Assembly: GCA_030674185.1 (NCBI GenBank)
Contig: JAPXFY010000026.1
Span: 57,795,794-57,859,793, forward strand
DNA from: Monoplex corrugatus
Taxonomy: Eukaryota; Mollusca; Gastropoda; Littorinimorpha; Ranellidae
Direction of reading: 5' to 3'
Length of the DNA: 64,000 nt
Position numbers and translations under genes: made by a program. How positions within the stretch are numbered: position 1 is the first letter of the stretch; each line of letters starts with the position of its first letter. The notes beneath the pieces were generated by a model. That model saw only the letters and a program-made list of their open reading frames with translations. It made no database searches and was not told the origin of the DNA. This document shows, piece by piece, positions 9,871 through 20,262 of this stretch.

Positions 9871-10254
9871 CTTGTACGTAAGCATCCAATGATGTGGCAC
9901 GCACTCGTATCCATACGTAAATACACACGCACACACATAGAAATATGCTGACAGACTCATGAACACACGCACATTCACATACACAGTTCCACACAAGCAC
10001 TTATGTATACTCATAAACACGTAGACATACACATCCACACACATGCACGCATGCATACACACCCACTCACACACTGCCCATTGTCAGTACAAAACACTAA
10101 TACTAGTTATAGTATTTCAGAATTTTCCAAATTCTTCAAACTCATCTTCGCCATTATCATGATTATCAACAAGATCATCGACATCTCATTATCATCGTCA
10201 TGTTGACCTCTTTCAGAGTCATGATCTTCGGTAACATTGCCACTGTTACATCCA

Positions 10255-10341
10255 TCGTCACGATCACCATCATCATCATCGCCGTCGTCGTAGTCGTCAT
10301 GATCGTCATTATTATTGTCGTCATCGTCGTCGTCGTCGTCG

Positions 10342-10378
<37 letters not shown>

Positions 10379-10382
10379 TATC
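10255..10382. repeat. (ATC/GTC)n trinucleotide microsatellite
   Basis: Runs of CATCAT and GTCGTC alternate. Poly-Asp, poly-Ile/Val and poly-Met frames across it are artefacts. Confidence 0.9.
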
Positions 10383-10490
10383 AAGTCTCTTGTTACACCA
10401 GGTACTATTACAAGAACAGACAAAAGGAAAAGTTCCCTGTGTTATTGAACAAAACCACAGGACAGTAACTACAATCAATATTTTACATTA

Positions 10491-10502
10491 ATGCAGTGTT
10501 CT
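10491..10502 (+). repeat. target-site duplication, left copy, of the RTE-like element
   Basis: The 12-mer ATGCAGTGTTCT here recurs exactly at 13872-13883, immediately after the element's (TGA)n-like tail. Confidence 0.8.
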
Positions 10503-10926
10503 TCTGCTTGTCATATTGGCAGATGTGATCCGTCTAGTGTGTCGGCTTCGGCCTGCACCGCTGGCTAGCACTGCTGTGCAAAAAGAAGAGCAGAAGGCAT
10601 AAGTCTCTTCCTGTCAGTACATAGCCTCTCCATCAGCAAGCCCTACGCTGTGCCTCCTCGTGGCGACAGGCGGTAATTGAGCACCTCACGGACTCAGGCT
10701 GAATCTCGTAGGACTCGGAGGAGGTCTGGCCCCCAGACGTGAGGCATGCAGACCCACCGGCGTGTGGACACGCCCTGGTGCCCACGAACCAGATCCCCAA
10801 GCTATTGGTAAATAGCTCCACTGCCTTGTGGACATCTCGGGAGAGAGTAAGGCTAAGGGAGTTAACCCTAAAAAACCGATGGAAGGCAAGGGGAAACCAC
10901 CATCGTAGCTTTTCCCCAGGAAAACC

Positions 10927-12092
10927 ATGGACAGGAGAAAGAGAAAAAATAAAGTTAGCGACGTCAATAGGTGCTCCTGCGGAGCACCTTCGTCTGGTAG
11001 GGATTGTCATGCGGCACAGGTGACACCAGACCGTCAGCCAGCTACTACGACCAAAATTAAATTCAACACCAAAATAGCAACATGGAACATCAGAACAATG
11101 TTGCAGAAAGGTAAATTAGACAACATCAAAATGGAGATGGAAAGGCTTAGCATCAGTATTTTAGGACTAGGGGAAGTGAGATGGAAGGGACCAGGCATGA
11201 TAACATCAGGAGAATGCACAGTCATATACTCTGGTGGTAATTCACATGAAAGAGGAGTAGGCATCATAATGGACAAGGACAAATCAAAAGCAGTTAAGGG
11301 ACACTGGGCAGTGTCCGACAGAGTTTTACTGGTCAAATTCGGAGGCAAACCTTTTAATATCAACATCATACAGGTGTATGCACCAACATCCGGAAGTACT
11401 CAGGAAGACATCGACAAATTCTACGAAGTTTTAGAGATGGCCAAGGTACAACGTAAATCACAAGAAGTTACAGTCATAATGGGAGATTTTAATGCTAAAG
11501 TGGGACAGGATAGGATGGAGGATATAGTTGGACCTCATGGCCTTGGTACACAAAATGAAAGAAGGGAGGGGGGAAGCTTGTAGAATGGGCACAGATGAAT
11601 GAGTTCATAGTAGGAAACACCTGGTTTGAGCAGCCTTGCAGAAGAAAATGGACTTGGATGAGTCCAGGAGATAATACCAAAAATCAAATTGACTACATCC
11701 TGATCAACAAAAGATTTAGAAATTCTTTACTGTCAGTAAAAACACTACCAGGCGCAGACTGCAACAGTGACCACAATCCTGTAGTGGGAAGGTTTATGCT
11801 GAAATTGAGGAAAAGGAAACAGACCAAAAGCAACATCAAACTAAACCTTGGACTCTTAAAGTCGGATGAAAGGATACGTCAAAAATTTAATGTACATGTT
11901 CAAAACAAATTCAGTGCTCTGGAAGACGTTGGTGACAGTGAGGAACAATGGACAAAGTTGAGAAGTTCTATAAATGAAGCTTGTGAAGAAATCCCTAAGG
12001 CAAATAGAAAAGCAAAAAAGAGTTGGATGAAATTTTGGGCCTGGTGGAGGAAAGGAGATATACAGGAAGATAAACAAAGAAATCAGGTATAG
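10927..12092 (+). pseudogene. RTE-like ORF, endonuclease domain (frameshifted)
   Basis: The first frame (about 10927-11580) begins near a basic segment and enters the AP-endonuclease fold: ATWNIRTM (metal-binding Asn), ILGLGEVRWKG (catalytic Glu), VGIIMDKD, VYAPTSGS and MGDFNAKVG (Asp/Asn pair). A frameshift near 11575-11600 moves the rest to another frame, with NTWFEQP, WTWMSPGD, QIDYILINK and a GADCNSDHNPV motif carrying the C-terminal catalytic Asp/His. The domain nicks target DNA. All catalytic motifs are recognisable, but the reading frame is split. Confidence 0.85.
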
Positions 12093-12372
12093 GTGCAATG
12101 AAGCTAAGGAAGCTTAGCTGAACACAAAATGCAAAGAGATAAAAAAAAAACGACACAAAATGGATCCTCAAGGTATGTACACACGAATTGAAGAAATTGT
12201 CCACAAGAAAAATACATGCACATCAACTGGTTGCTTAAAATCGAAAGATGGCACGCTTATCATGGAAAAAGACAAAATATTAGACAGGTGGGGATAGTAC
12301 ATTAAAGACCTTTTTGAGGATGACAGAAACGAAGAACACATTATAAAAAAGAACTTTGAAGGACCACCTATA

Positions 12373-13866
12373 ATGAAAGATGAAGTTAGAGCAGCACTGA
12401 ACAAGATGAAACCAGGAAAAGCCCCAGGACCAGACAACATTACTACAGAGATGATTGAAGCCCTGGAGGAATTTGGCATAGAAAAAATTACAGTCCTCCT
12501 AAATGAAATTTATGACACTGGACAAATCCCCAAAGATATGTCAAAAACAATTTTCATTGCACTTTCAAAGAAGACAGGGGCTATAGAATGCGAAATCCAT
12601 CGCACAATCAGTTTGATGAGTCATGTAACAAAAATCCTGTTAAGAATAATCATAATGAGGAAAAGGAATAGAATCAAAAGAGAAATAGCAGAAGAACAGT
12701 GTGGATTTGTGGAGGGGAAAGGAACTATTAATGCCATATACATCCCAAGAACTATCATAGAGAGGTCAATTGAGATGAATAAGGATTTGTATTTATGCTT
12801 TGTTGACTATACCAAGGCTTTCGATTGGGTACGACATGATGAATTGATAACCAACTGGAGAGACTCAATGTCGATGGAAAAGATCTACGAATAATCAGGA
12901 ATATGTACTGGGAACAAACAGCTGCAATGAGAATAGCAAACAATATAAGCTCTTTTCAAAACATCAAAAGAGGAGTCAGACAGGGTTGTGTTTTGTCACC
13001 AGATCTGTTTTCACTATATAGCGAAAACATCATGAGAAACCTAGAAGAAGACTCTGGATTAAAGGTTGGAGGGAAAATGATGAACAACAATCGGTACGCA
13101 GATGACACCGTGCTAATTGCAGAAAATGAAAGGGACCTACAAAACCTTGTGAATATACTAGAAACAGAAAGCAAAGGTAAGGGGCTGGAACTAAACAGCA
13201 GAAAGACTGAAGTCATGGTGATCAGTAAAAAACATGAAATCCCCTCATGCAAAATAACATGGTCACAACCTTGACACATGTTAATAAGTTCAAATACCTT
13301 GGAACGGTCATTTCATCAGACGGCAGATGCACATCGGAAATAGCTGGCAGAATCGGCCAAGCCAAAACAGCATTCAAGAAGATGACACGCATTCTTATCA
13401 AAAAAGCCTGTCAATTAACATCAGAAAGAGAGTCCTTGAATGTTATATAGAACCAATGCTGTTGTACGGATGCGAGGCATGGACAGTCAGCAAGCAAAGC
13501 CAGAGCAGGATCGAGGCAGCCGAGATGTGGTTTCTAAGAAGAATGTTGAGAGTTCCATGGACAGCAAAGAAAACAAACGAGACAGTCTTGATGGAGGCAG
13601 ACACAAGTAGATCACTCATAAGGAAGATTAGGAAAAGACAATCAACATTTATATGCCATTTTGTGAGGAAGGGGGATTTGGAGCACCTGGTCACAACGGG
13701 AAGGCTGGAGGGAAAGAGAGCACAAGGTAGATCCAGGGAGAGAATGCTGGACGGACTTCCAGAGGGGATGGGGATGGGGAGGGTGGGGGAGATGCTGGGG
13801 GCAACGGGAGATACAGATGGTTGGAAGTCCATGGTCGCCAACGCCATGCGGCAGGGCACCTCATGA
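12373..13866 (+). pseudogene. RTE-like ORF, reverse transcriptase domain (frameshifted)
   Basis: The fragments read in order KMKPGKAPGPDNI, EEQCGFVEGKGT, LYLCFVDYTKAFDWV (motif A), GVRQGCVLSPDLFSLY (motif B), NRYADDTVLIAE (motif C), and a C-terminal half with FKYLGTVISSDG and the TVSKQSQSRIEAAEMW helix. Breaks lie near 12893 (stop), 13272 (stop/frame change) and about 13400 (frame change). The final frame ends at 13864-13866, immediately before the ATGATG tail. The RT catalytic YADD is intact. Between 12093 and 12372 there is linker sequence with several stops. Confidence 0.85.
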
Positions 13867-13871
13867 TGATG

Positions 13872-13883
13872 ATGCAGTGTTCT
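13872..13883 (+). repeat. target-site duplication, right copy, of the RTE-like element
   Basis: This is an exact match to 10491-10502. Confidence 0.8.
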
Positions 13884-14330
13884 ACTATGGGAATTTTTAT
13901 CGTCGAACACTTTTCATGATTTCGAAGTCAATTTAATTTAATAAAGAATACACATAGAAGTAGTCTCATTTCAAAGAGATGTAGTCAAGATACACAAGCA
14001 CCAGTTTGGTGTGTGCTTGTTTTTTGTTCCAGAGAGATTCATCGCACTCGGGTTATTCCATACGTGCTCCACCTAATTCTACCAACAATATGTATGTGTG
14101 TGTTGCACATGGAGAATACTTCTACCAACATTTATTTCATTTTGTTTGATTGAAGTGTTGTCTGATGACATCACTGAAGATTTTCTTTAAAAAAATACGT
14201 GGTTAATATAACAACATAGTCCCTGAATTATCAGGGACTTGGTGATGTACAAAAGAGGACGGATGTTTTTCATTTTTTTAAGAAAAAAAATCGTGTAGCA
14301 TATGCTGTTTACAAGAAATTCAATTTAGTC
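13884..14330. other. no gene recognised
   Basis: AT-rich sequence with a small inverted repeat TAGTCCCTGAATTATCAGGG near 14217. There is no coding signal. Confidence 0.4.
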
Positions 14331-14459
14331 CAAAACTAGGTAGAAAGAAACTCTAGGGAGAGCTAGACAACAGAAGGTCTTCAGAGAAGTAACCCCCTTT
14401 AGACAAGTGTTTCGGCCCTGAATTCCTTACACTCTCGGGGGGGCCGGGCCACATCCAGG

Positions 14460-16205
14460 TCATGACTCCTGGATGCCCTTCTGCTGTTGTCTATTTTTTT
14501 TTTTTTCCCACGCCGGGGATCGAACCTGGGCGATTCTGCGCTTCAGAACTGCGGTACGCGGTTTTACCAATGTGCTAACGGGGCACACATCATCTGTAGG
14601 GAATTTAATCCTTATGAAGTTCACTTGGTTCCTCCTTGCCCAGATCCAGCTTGAGCTCCTTTCTGCTGCCTCTGCCATCGCTTTAAGGGCTCTAGTCCTC
14701 TTCTTCCCAGAAATGGCGAGTTGTTTCATGAGATCATAAGCGGAGGTGCCCACAAACCCTCTTGCCCCGACCTCTATGGCGAAGATTTTGACCCGCAGAC
14801 CTCCTTTCTTCAGGGTGCTGGCAAGACCGGCGTATTTTTCGGTCTTGTAGATATGTGCTTCTTCCATTCTGCTTTCGTATGGCACAGTGAGTTCTATCAG
14901 AATCACTTGTTTCGAGGAGTCAGAGTGGAGAGCGATGTCTGGTCTCATGCCTGTCTTGCTGATGACATCTGGGTAATTTCTCCACTCTGGGAGGTCTGCT
15001 GTACACTCCCAGTCGACTGCTCCATCCAGAAGACCCTTTGGCAATGTGCTGGTCGTCATAGCCCTTTCGGGCCAGACCTGTTTCCCTCCTGCTTTGTAGA
15101 ACGTTGTCATAGCAATTGGTGCGTTTGGGGTCATGGTTTTTTCGCTAACCACATCTGTGATCACTTTCAGAACTTGGTTGTGCCTCCATGTATACCTTCC
15201 TTGGGCTAGCGCTACTTTGCAAGAGCTTAGGACATGTTCCACTGTTTGTTTCTTCTGACAGAGCGGACATGCTGGGTCGTCTGCTTTCCCCCATTTCACT
15301 AAGTTTGCATTCGAGGGGAGCAGGTCATATACAGATCTGAGGAGGAAGCTTATCCTTAGAGGAGCCATGTGCCACATATCGTTCCAGCTGAGACTTCTTT
15401 GGAGTGCACTGTCCCATGTTGTCCATTGCCCCTGTTGACCTTGCTGGACTGCCTTCTGCACTCTTTTGACATCTTCTTCTTCCTTCAACTCCTGTATGAT
15501 CATGTCTCTTTTTTTCTTCCCTTTGGCTTTGGACCACCACTGCATTTTTGTTGCTCCCAGTCCCTGTCTGTTGGTTTGCGTGTGTCCAATTATTTCTTTG
15601 ATGCTGAGGTTTCTCTTGGCATTGTTTACAGCCTCTTGGACTTTCCACTTTCTGCCAGTTCTCAGCTTTGGATGAACTGCTCTCACGATATTGTCCTCCG
15701 ATTCCTCCAGCATGCTCAACAGTCTTGCTTTTCCAACTTTGTATTCCTCCACTATGGATTTCAGAGGTAGCTTCAGCATTGCTTGACGACAGTAGAATGC
15801 AACATCAGTGAGACCAGGTGGGACACCGAGCCATTTTCTTGTGTATTTGTTGATTTTGGCTTCCATTGCTTCGACTGTGCAGGTGCAAATGTCATAGATT
15901 AGCAGTGGCCACAGCAGCTTTGGTATCAGCATGAACTGTAGACACCAGACTTTGTATTTGCCTGGCAGTCCGCAGTTATCTATTTTCTTCAGGCCTTCTT
16001 CTGCTGTTTGCTTGGTTTCACATCCCCTTTGTGTGTCTTTCAGGGAGTCATCATACCATCTTCCGAGACTTTTTACTGGCTCTTCTGTGACAGTGGGGAT
16101 GGCTTGGTTGGCTACCATGAATTTGACTGAATCTGCCACTTTTCCTTTTCGCAGTGAGAGACTTCGGGATTTCTTAGGTTTGAACCTCATTCTTGAAGAG
16201 GCCAC
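14460..16205 (-). CDS. C-terminal part of an R2/HERO-like LINE protein (REL endonuclease)
   Basis: A 581-residue open frame without internal stops. Residues 1-60 (FKPKKSRSLSLRKGKV, PVKSLGRWYDDSL) match the region just after the RT palm in REL-type LINEs. Residues 313-329 form the family's CCHC finger (C-x2-C-x7-H-x4-C, with CPLC and EHVLSSC). Residues 421-458 form the PD-(D/E)xK-like endonuclease core, with RPD at 421-423, ELT at 438-440 and KY at 457-458, followed by VEVG-like AIEVGARGF. The frame continues through the tRNA-like sequence (about residues 541-567) before stopping, so its last 40-50 residues are probably not the ancestral C-terminus. The start Met is at the truncation point and is not a true initiation site. 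The ORF is intact but lacks RT catalytic residues, so it cannot retrotranspose alone. Confidence 0.75.
   Translation of the reverse strand: MASSRMRFKPKKSRSLSLRKGKVADSVKFMVANQAIPTVTEEPVKSLGRWYDDSLKDTQRGCETKQTAEEGLKKIDNCGLPGKYKVWCLQFMLIPKLLWPLLIYDICTCTVEAMEAKINKYTRKWLGVPPGLTDVAFYCRQAMLKLPLKSIVEEYKVGKARLLSMLEESEDNIVRAVHPKLRTGRKWKVQEAVNNAKRNLSIKEIIGHTQTNRQGLGATKMQWWSKAKGKKKRDMIIQELKEEEDVKRVQKAVQQGQQGQWTTWDSALQRSLSWNDMWHMAPLRISFLLRSVYDLLPSNANLVKWGKADDPACPLCQKKQTVEHVLSSCKVALAQGRYTWRHNQVLKVITDVVSEKTMTPNAPIAMTTFYKAGGKQVWPERAMTTSTLPKGLLDGAVDWECTADLPEWRNYPDVISKTGMRPDIALHSDSSKQVILIELTVPYESRMEEAHIYKTEKYAGLASTLKKGGLRVKIFAIEVGARGFVGTSAYDLMKQLAISGKKRTRALKAMAEAAERSSSWIWARRNQVNFIRIKFPTDDVCPVSTLVKPRTAVLKRRIAQVRSPAWEKKKNRQQQKGIQES
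14506..14584 (-). repeat. tRNA-like sequence in the LINE 3' end, copy 1
   Basis: The 79-nt segment on the minus strand has an A-box-like TTAGCACATTGG, a strong B-box GGTTCGATCCC, a T-arm of CCAGG/CCCGG around TTCGATC, and partial acceptor pairing of GCCCCG with CGTGGG. A possible anticodon arm is GTTCT/AGAAT. The loop base before the possible anticodon AGC is not T, and the D-arm to anticodon spacing is too long, so it is tRNA-derived and not a working tRNA gene. Confidence 0.65.
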
Positions 16206-16752
16206 TATGTCGCATTAGAATAGAGTTATATTTTTTTCTCATCATAAACGTCTAACACAAGTGGACTGGCAATGTTATTCAATAACAACTTTGAACTTAA
16301 AGTTAAGAAAGTTGTAAAAGATGACAATGGTTACTTTGTTATTATTATTTGATTACTATTCTATCATTCTTAAGTACTATACAGAAGTATCATGTTTTGG
16401 TAAATATGTATGGCCCAAACAAAGATAGCCCCTCCTTTGACAAAATTTTAAAAGAAAAAAATCACTAGGTATGAACTATGATTGTGAAAAAACGTTAGTA
16501 GGTTACTGGAATCTAGTCCTTGACCCATATTATATCAATATCTACAATCCAAGAGCAAAATAATGGTAGAAAATATGATGCAATAGCTGAAAGCAACTGA
16601 TGAATGGAGAGGGGGAAAATCAACAGATTAACGGTTTATGCTGAAAAAGGCCTCTCCTTTAAAACAAAGTCGGTTAGATTTTCTTTTTCTTGTCTGAAAA
16701 TCTTATGTTAAATTTTGAAGTCATTGATATTGTGCCTGAATATAGACTGGAT

Positions 16753-17060
16753 AAGAACCAGAAAAAAAGCACACAAAAAGAATAAGAACGCGTATTCAAT
16801 ACAACAACACAAGACAGGTGCAATTTTTCGGCCAACTGGTCTTTGTCAAGCGTAAGATCACAAACAAACAAACACCAGATACAAAAATTAAGGAAAAAAA
16901 AAAAGACTGAAACTTCCCCTGCTACTCCTTCCGGTATCTGGTGTTTGTTTGTCTGTCATCTTACGCTTGACAAAGACCAGTTGGCAGAAATATTGCGCCT
17001 GTTTTGTCTTGTTGTATTCACTACGCGCTCTTATTCTTTTTTCGTGTTTTTTCTGGTTCC
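16753..17060. mobile_element. foldback/hairpin element inserted in the Tx1-like endonuclease
   Basis: Arms at 16753-16882 and 16934-17060 are near-perfect inverted repeats of about 128-130 bp around a 51-bp spacer. Arm 1 contains TTTGTCAAGCGTAAGATC and arm 2 has its complement. The arm ends share AGAACCAGAAAAAA/TTTTTTCTGGTTC. The surrounding Tx1 reading frame (RLDFLFLSENL... to SHICFG) is interrupted exactly here. It has no ORF. It is interpreted as a non-autonomous foldback or MITE-like element. No clear target-site duplication could be picked out by eye. Confidence 0.7.
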
Positions 17061-18194
17061 TGTTTGCTTGAACGCAGGCAGTCACATTTGTTTTGGATTT
17101 CATATAAATTGGATAACTCTGAGGTAATTATAAAATTAAAGTTTGGAGAAAACATAAACCGTAATGCATTTTGGAAGTTCAACTCGTCCTTACTGAAAGA
17201 AGAACATGTGTAAAAGAAATAACTAAACTAATACATGCCATTATATTGGAATACTCTACTGACCATGATAATGCAGCTGCATTTAGCAACGTTTCTCAAT
17301 TAGACATATTCTTCAGTGTTCCACATAAGTTATTCATACTTTGACTGATAAAAATAAGATAAAAAAAAACTATGGCTTGTGCAACAGTGAGAAAAAAGGA
17401 AAGTAAGAATGAAAGAAAATAAGTTGACTGGGAAAACTGAACGATTAGAGAAAAATAAAAATGAAACTGAAGAAGATATCAAACTATTAAAAAAAAACAA
17501 CAAACAGGAAATAGTTCAACTAAAACAAAGTTAAATACAAGCAGTTATTTTAAGATCGAGAGCAAAATGGGTTGCCAAAGGAGAAAAAAAGAATATTTGT
17601 GTAATTTAGAAAAAAAGACACTTTATAAATAAAACAATGATCAAACTGATTGATCAAAATGGAACTCATAACTAGTGAATCTGAAAAAATACACCAGGCG
17701 ATAAACAATCTATAAAAATCTATATACAAATTACTTTAGAAACGTTGAAATATTGATTTGTTAAACGATTATCCAAAATTATCAGAACATGAGAAAAACT
17801 GCAAGGTATGAAATAGAGATTTGTTAAACGATTGTCCAAATTCATCAGAAGATGAGAAAAACTGTTTCGAAAGGAAAAACAGATTTGAAAGAATAAAAGC
17901 ATGAAATTTGGGCGGGGGGGGGGGGGGGGAGGGAAGTCCAGAAAAAGATGGGTTTAGGGCAGAATTTTACAAATTTGTATTCAAGAAAGCTCAGTCCACA
18001 TGTTGTACGTGCTTTCAATCAATCATATAGAACAGGTGAACTTTCAGCAACATAGAAAAGAAGGACTTATAACCTGCATTCCGAAACCTGACAAACCGAA
18101 ACAATATGTCAATAACTGAAGACCTATTTCACTGCTGAATTAATGATATAAAACTGGAGCTGTATGCATTGAAAGCAGAATGTAAACAATCCTT

Positions 18195-18416
18195 TTGAAG
18201 TTAATTTGTGAAGATCAAACAGGCTTTGCTGCAAACAGATACCTTAGAGACAATAGTAGATTAGCATACCACTTAATCAGCTACTTAAATGTAAAGAAAT
18301 TACCTGGACTATTACTTAGTCTGGACTTCGAGAAGGCCTTTGATTCTTTAGATTGGGATTTTTGTTCAAAATGTTTAAAGCGTATGGCTTTGGAGAAAAT
18401 ATATTTAAATAGATAG
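18195..18416 (+). pseudogene. Tx1-like reverse transcriptase fragment, motif A region
   Basis: The translation includes CEDQTGFAANRYLRDN (fingers), then LPGLLLSLDFEKAFDSLDW, the standard motif A of Tx1/L1-like RT with the catalytic Asp in LDFEKAFD. It stops at a TAG at 18414-18416. Downstream, TVIINGQILNW- and ERGCRHDDPIS-like words continue in other frames. Confidence 0.8.
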
Positions 18417-18611
18417 AAACATTTTGTATAAACAAAAGTCGACTGTTATCATTAATGGACAGATTTTGAATTGGTCTCTGTAGAGAGGGGTTGTAGACAC
18501 GATGACCCTATATCTTCCTATATATTTGTATTACGCGCTGAAATACTGACAATTATGATAAGAGAAAATAAAGATATGAAAGTGACTGTAATTCACACTA
18601 AAGAACATAGC

Positions 18612-18683
18612 AAATACAATACAATATAATACAATATTTTATTTGTATAGCGCAAAATCTTGACAAAATCAAATCTAAGCGCA
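18612..18683 (-). mobile_element. solo 3' tail of CR1-A
   Basis: On the minus strand this is only the terminal module (GCGCTTAGATTTGATTTTGT, then GCGCTATACAAAT and an ATT-rich end) found at the end of CR1-A copies. It is an extremely 5'-truncated insertion of about 70 bp into the Tx1-like relic. Confidence 0.75.
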
Positions 18684-18975
18684 AATCTCAGTTTACAAAT
18701 GATGCTCAGCTAATGAATAATGGTAAAAAGACATGCTTTGAAACATCAGTTTCCCTCGTCTTAAGGAAGTGTTTCAGCTCTTCATAAAGGTTGAGAAACA
18801 TACACAGTCTGGTATGGAAGTAAACGGGTTCAAAAATTAAATACGTGTAACAACTAAACTGGAATCCCAAGACACGTAGCATGCTGGCTGTATGGTTTGC
18901 AAATGTTACACACAGTGTGAAGAAATGGATTATGCTTCAAAATCATCGGAAGTGAGGGTTTTGTTTAAGACGTGA

Positions 18976-19206
18976 ATGAAAAGGTGTATAACTCCTCTAG
19001 GAAGAGTTGCAGTATTAAAAGCTCTGATTTTATCCAAATTGATTCACCTTTGGATTTTGCTCCCAGATCTCCCTGATGAGTTCTTGAGTAATCTTCAGAA
19101 AATGTGGTTTCCTTCGTTTTGGAATGGCAAACAAGATAGAATCAATAGAAAGACAACTATAAGCATCAAACAGAATGGAGGATTAAACATACCGGATATT
19201 AATTAA
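18976..19206 (+). pseudogene. Tx1-like RT C-terminal fragment
   Basis: ITPLGRVAVLKALILSKLIH, then WILLPDLPDEFL, then FWNGKQDRINRKT and NGGLNIPDI are the conserved thumb/connection block of Tx1/L1-like LINEs. The frame ends at a stop at 19204-19206. Confidence 0.8.
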
Positions 19207-20022
19207 GAAATACGCAAAAGCCTTAAAATTATCTTGGTTGAGAAAATTTAAAAGCACCAACCGTAAATGGACAAATATTTCTAGTGAAATATACCATTCT
19301 AACTGTCATGTAAACGTATGGCTCTAACTATGCGGTACAGAAATGTATGGCAACCTGTTTTAATACATTTTTATGGCATGTGATAGTTTCTGTATGAATG
19401 GGGAAAAAACCCACTTCCGACAATTTTGCTCAGAACCGATTCTCTACAATGAAAAACTATTGATTTGAAATAGTGTGATGAAATTCGAAAGCTGAATTGA
19501 AAAGGGAGTTTACTGTATTGCTGATCCTTTAAATGATAATGGATCAGTTATGACACTTGACGAATTTAATGCAAAGCACAATGTAAACGTTACTTTTCTC
19601 GTTTATAATGGGTGAAGAATATCGGTTAAGAAATAGGTAAAGCAAACAAGAATTAACTTACCAAATCGATGTGCAAATGATGTTCCTACGGCACTGAAAG
19701 AAATGTAGTCTATGCCTAAAGGAACAAGGCTCTAATATGACACTTTTTACCATGGATGATGCACTTCCAAATTTATGTTCGAAATAGTTAGATAAAATGA
19801 GAATTAACTTCCATGGAATAAAGGTTTTCTGAAAATTCATTGAGGATAAGAAATGAAACCAAAATGGTTTCAAATGCTATTGTACACAGAATGTTTAGGA
19901 ACTAATGTCATTCTAAAAGAAACGGGACTTGCAAGTAACTTCTTTGTGACTTCTGTTTATAAACAAAAGACGGTGTCGATAATATATTTTGGAAATGTTG
20001 GCATGTCAAAAGATTTTGGGAA

Positions 20023-20262
20023 ATGACCGAAGAATCGTTGAAGTCAAAATGTGTCAACTGTGGAAAGATCAGATTAACTGAAAACATAACCTTATTTGGT
20101 ATTAATAAAAACACACGCATAGATTCGATATTTGATTCAATAACCCTTCTAGGAAAATTATACATTTATTACTGCAAACTCAACAAAACATTCCCAATTT
20201 TGTTCGTTTTACAAGATGCCTTTCCACAAAACATCATACAGAAGAGCATAACACAGAAGTGA
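20023..20262 (+). pseudogene. Tx1-like ORF2 C-terminal end
   Basis: KCVNCGKIRLTENITLFGIN and LLGKLYIYYCKLNKTFPI match the end of Tx1-like ORF2 proteins. The block is followed within about 240 bp by the AATAAAAATAAG-like 3' end of the element. Confidence 0.75.

Larger units (their letters stand above)
10503..13871 (+). mobile_element. RTE-like non-LTR retrotransposon, near full length, flanked by a 12-bp TSD
   Basis: The element is about 3.37 kb, a normal size for RTE elements. It has a 5' UTR of about 420 bp, an apurinic/apyrimidinic-type endonuclease, a reverse transcriptase, almost no 3' UTR and a short ATGATGATG tail, all traits of the RTE clade. Exact 12-bp direct repeats on both sides show integration by target-primed reverse transcription. 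The C-terminus contains MLRVPWTAKKTNETVL and GHF-like FICHFVRKGDLEHLVTTG, as in BovB/RTE-type elements. Several frameshifts make it inactive. It sits sense in intron 2 of the lectin gene. 3' fragments of the same family occur at 46066-46366 and 46524-46830. Confidence 0.85.
14331..16213 (-). mobile_element. R2/HERO-like LINE (restriction-like endonuclease type), 5'-truncated, with a tRNA-like 3' module
   Basis: Read on the minus strand, the element has the last part of an ORF (RT thumb, CCHC finger, restriction-like endonuclease), a tRNA-like segment (14506-14584), an A-run, and about 165 bp of 3' sequence ending TTTCTTTCTACC. Copy 2 at 35292-35882 carries the same endonuclease end, tRNA-like segment and 3' sequence to the same last base, so the tRNA-like part belongs to the element and is not flanking target. 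The RT catalytic core is absent. Confidence 0.8.

Noticed and set aside
9124..9951. A 275-codon open frame that begins with the lectin exon 2 sequence and continues into His-Thr repeats
   Set aside because: It runs through a clear GTAAGA donor into the (CA)n microsatellite. The real coding part is 9134-9316.
10107..10478. Poly-Asp, poly-Met and poly-Ile/Val frames
   Set aside because: They are produced by the ATC/GTC trinucleotide repeat and are not conserved proteins.
14506..14584. Calling the LINE-associated tRNA-like sequence a functional tRNA gene
   Set aside because: The D-arm to anticodon distance is too long, the base before the anticodon is not T, and acceptor mismatches are present. 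It is called tRNA-derived instead.
14721..15209. 162-codon plus-strand frame
   Set aside because: Antisense shadow of the REL endonuclease ORF. No domain is visible on the plus strand.
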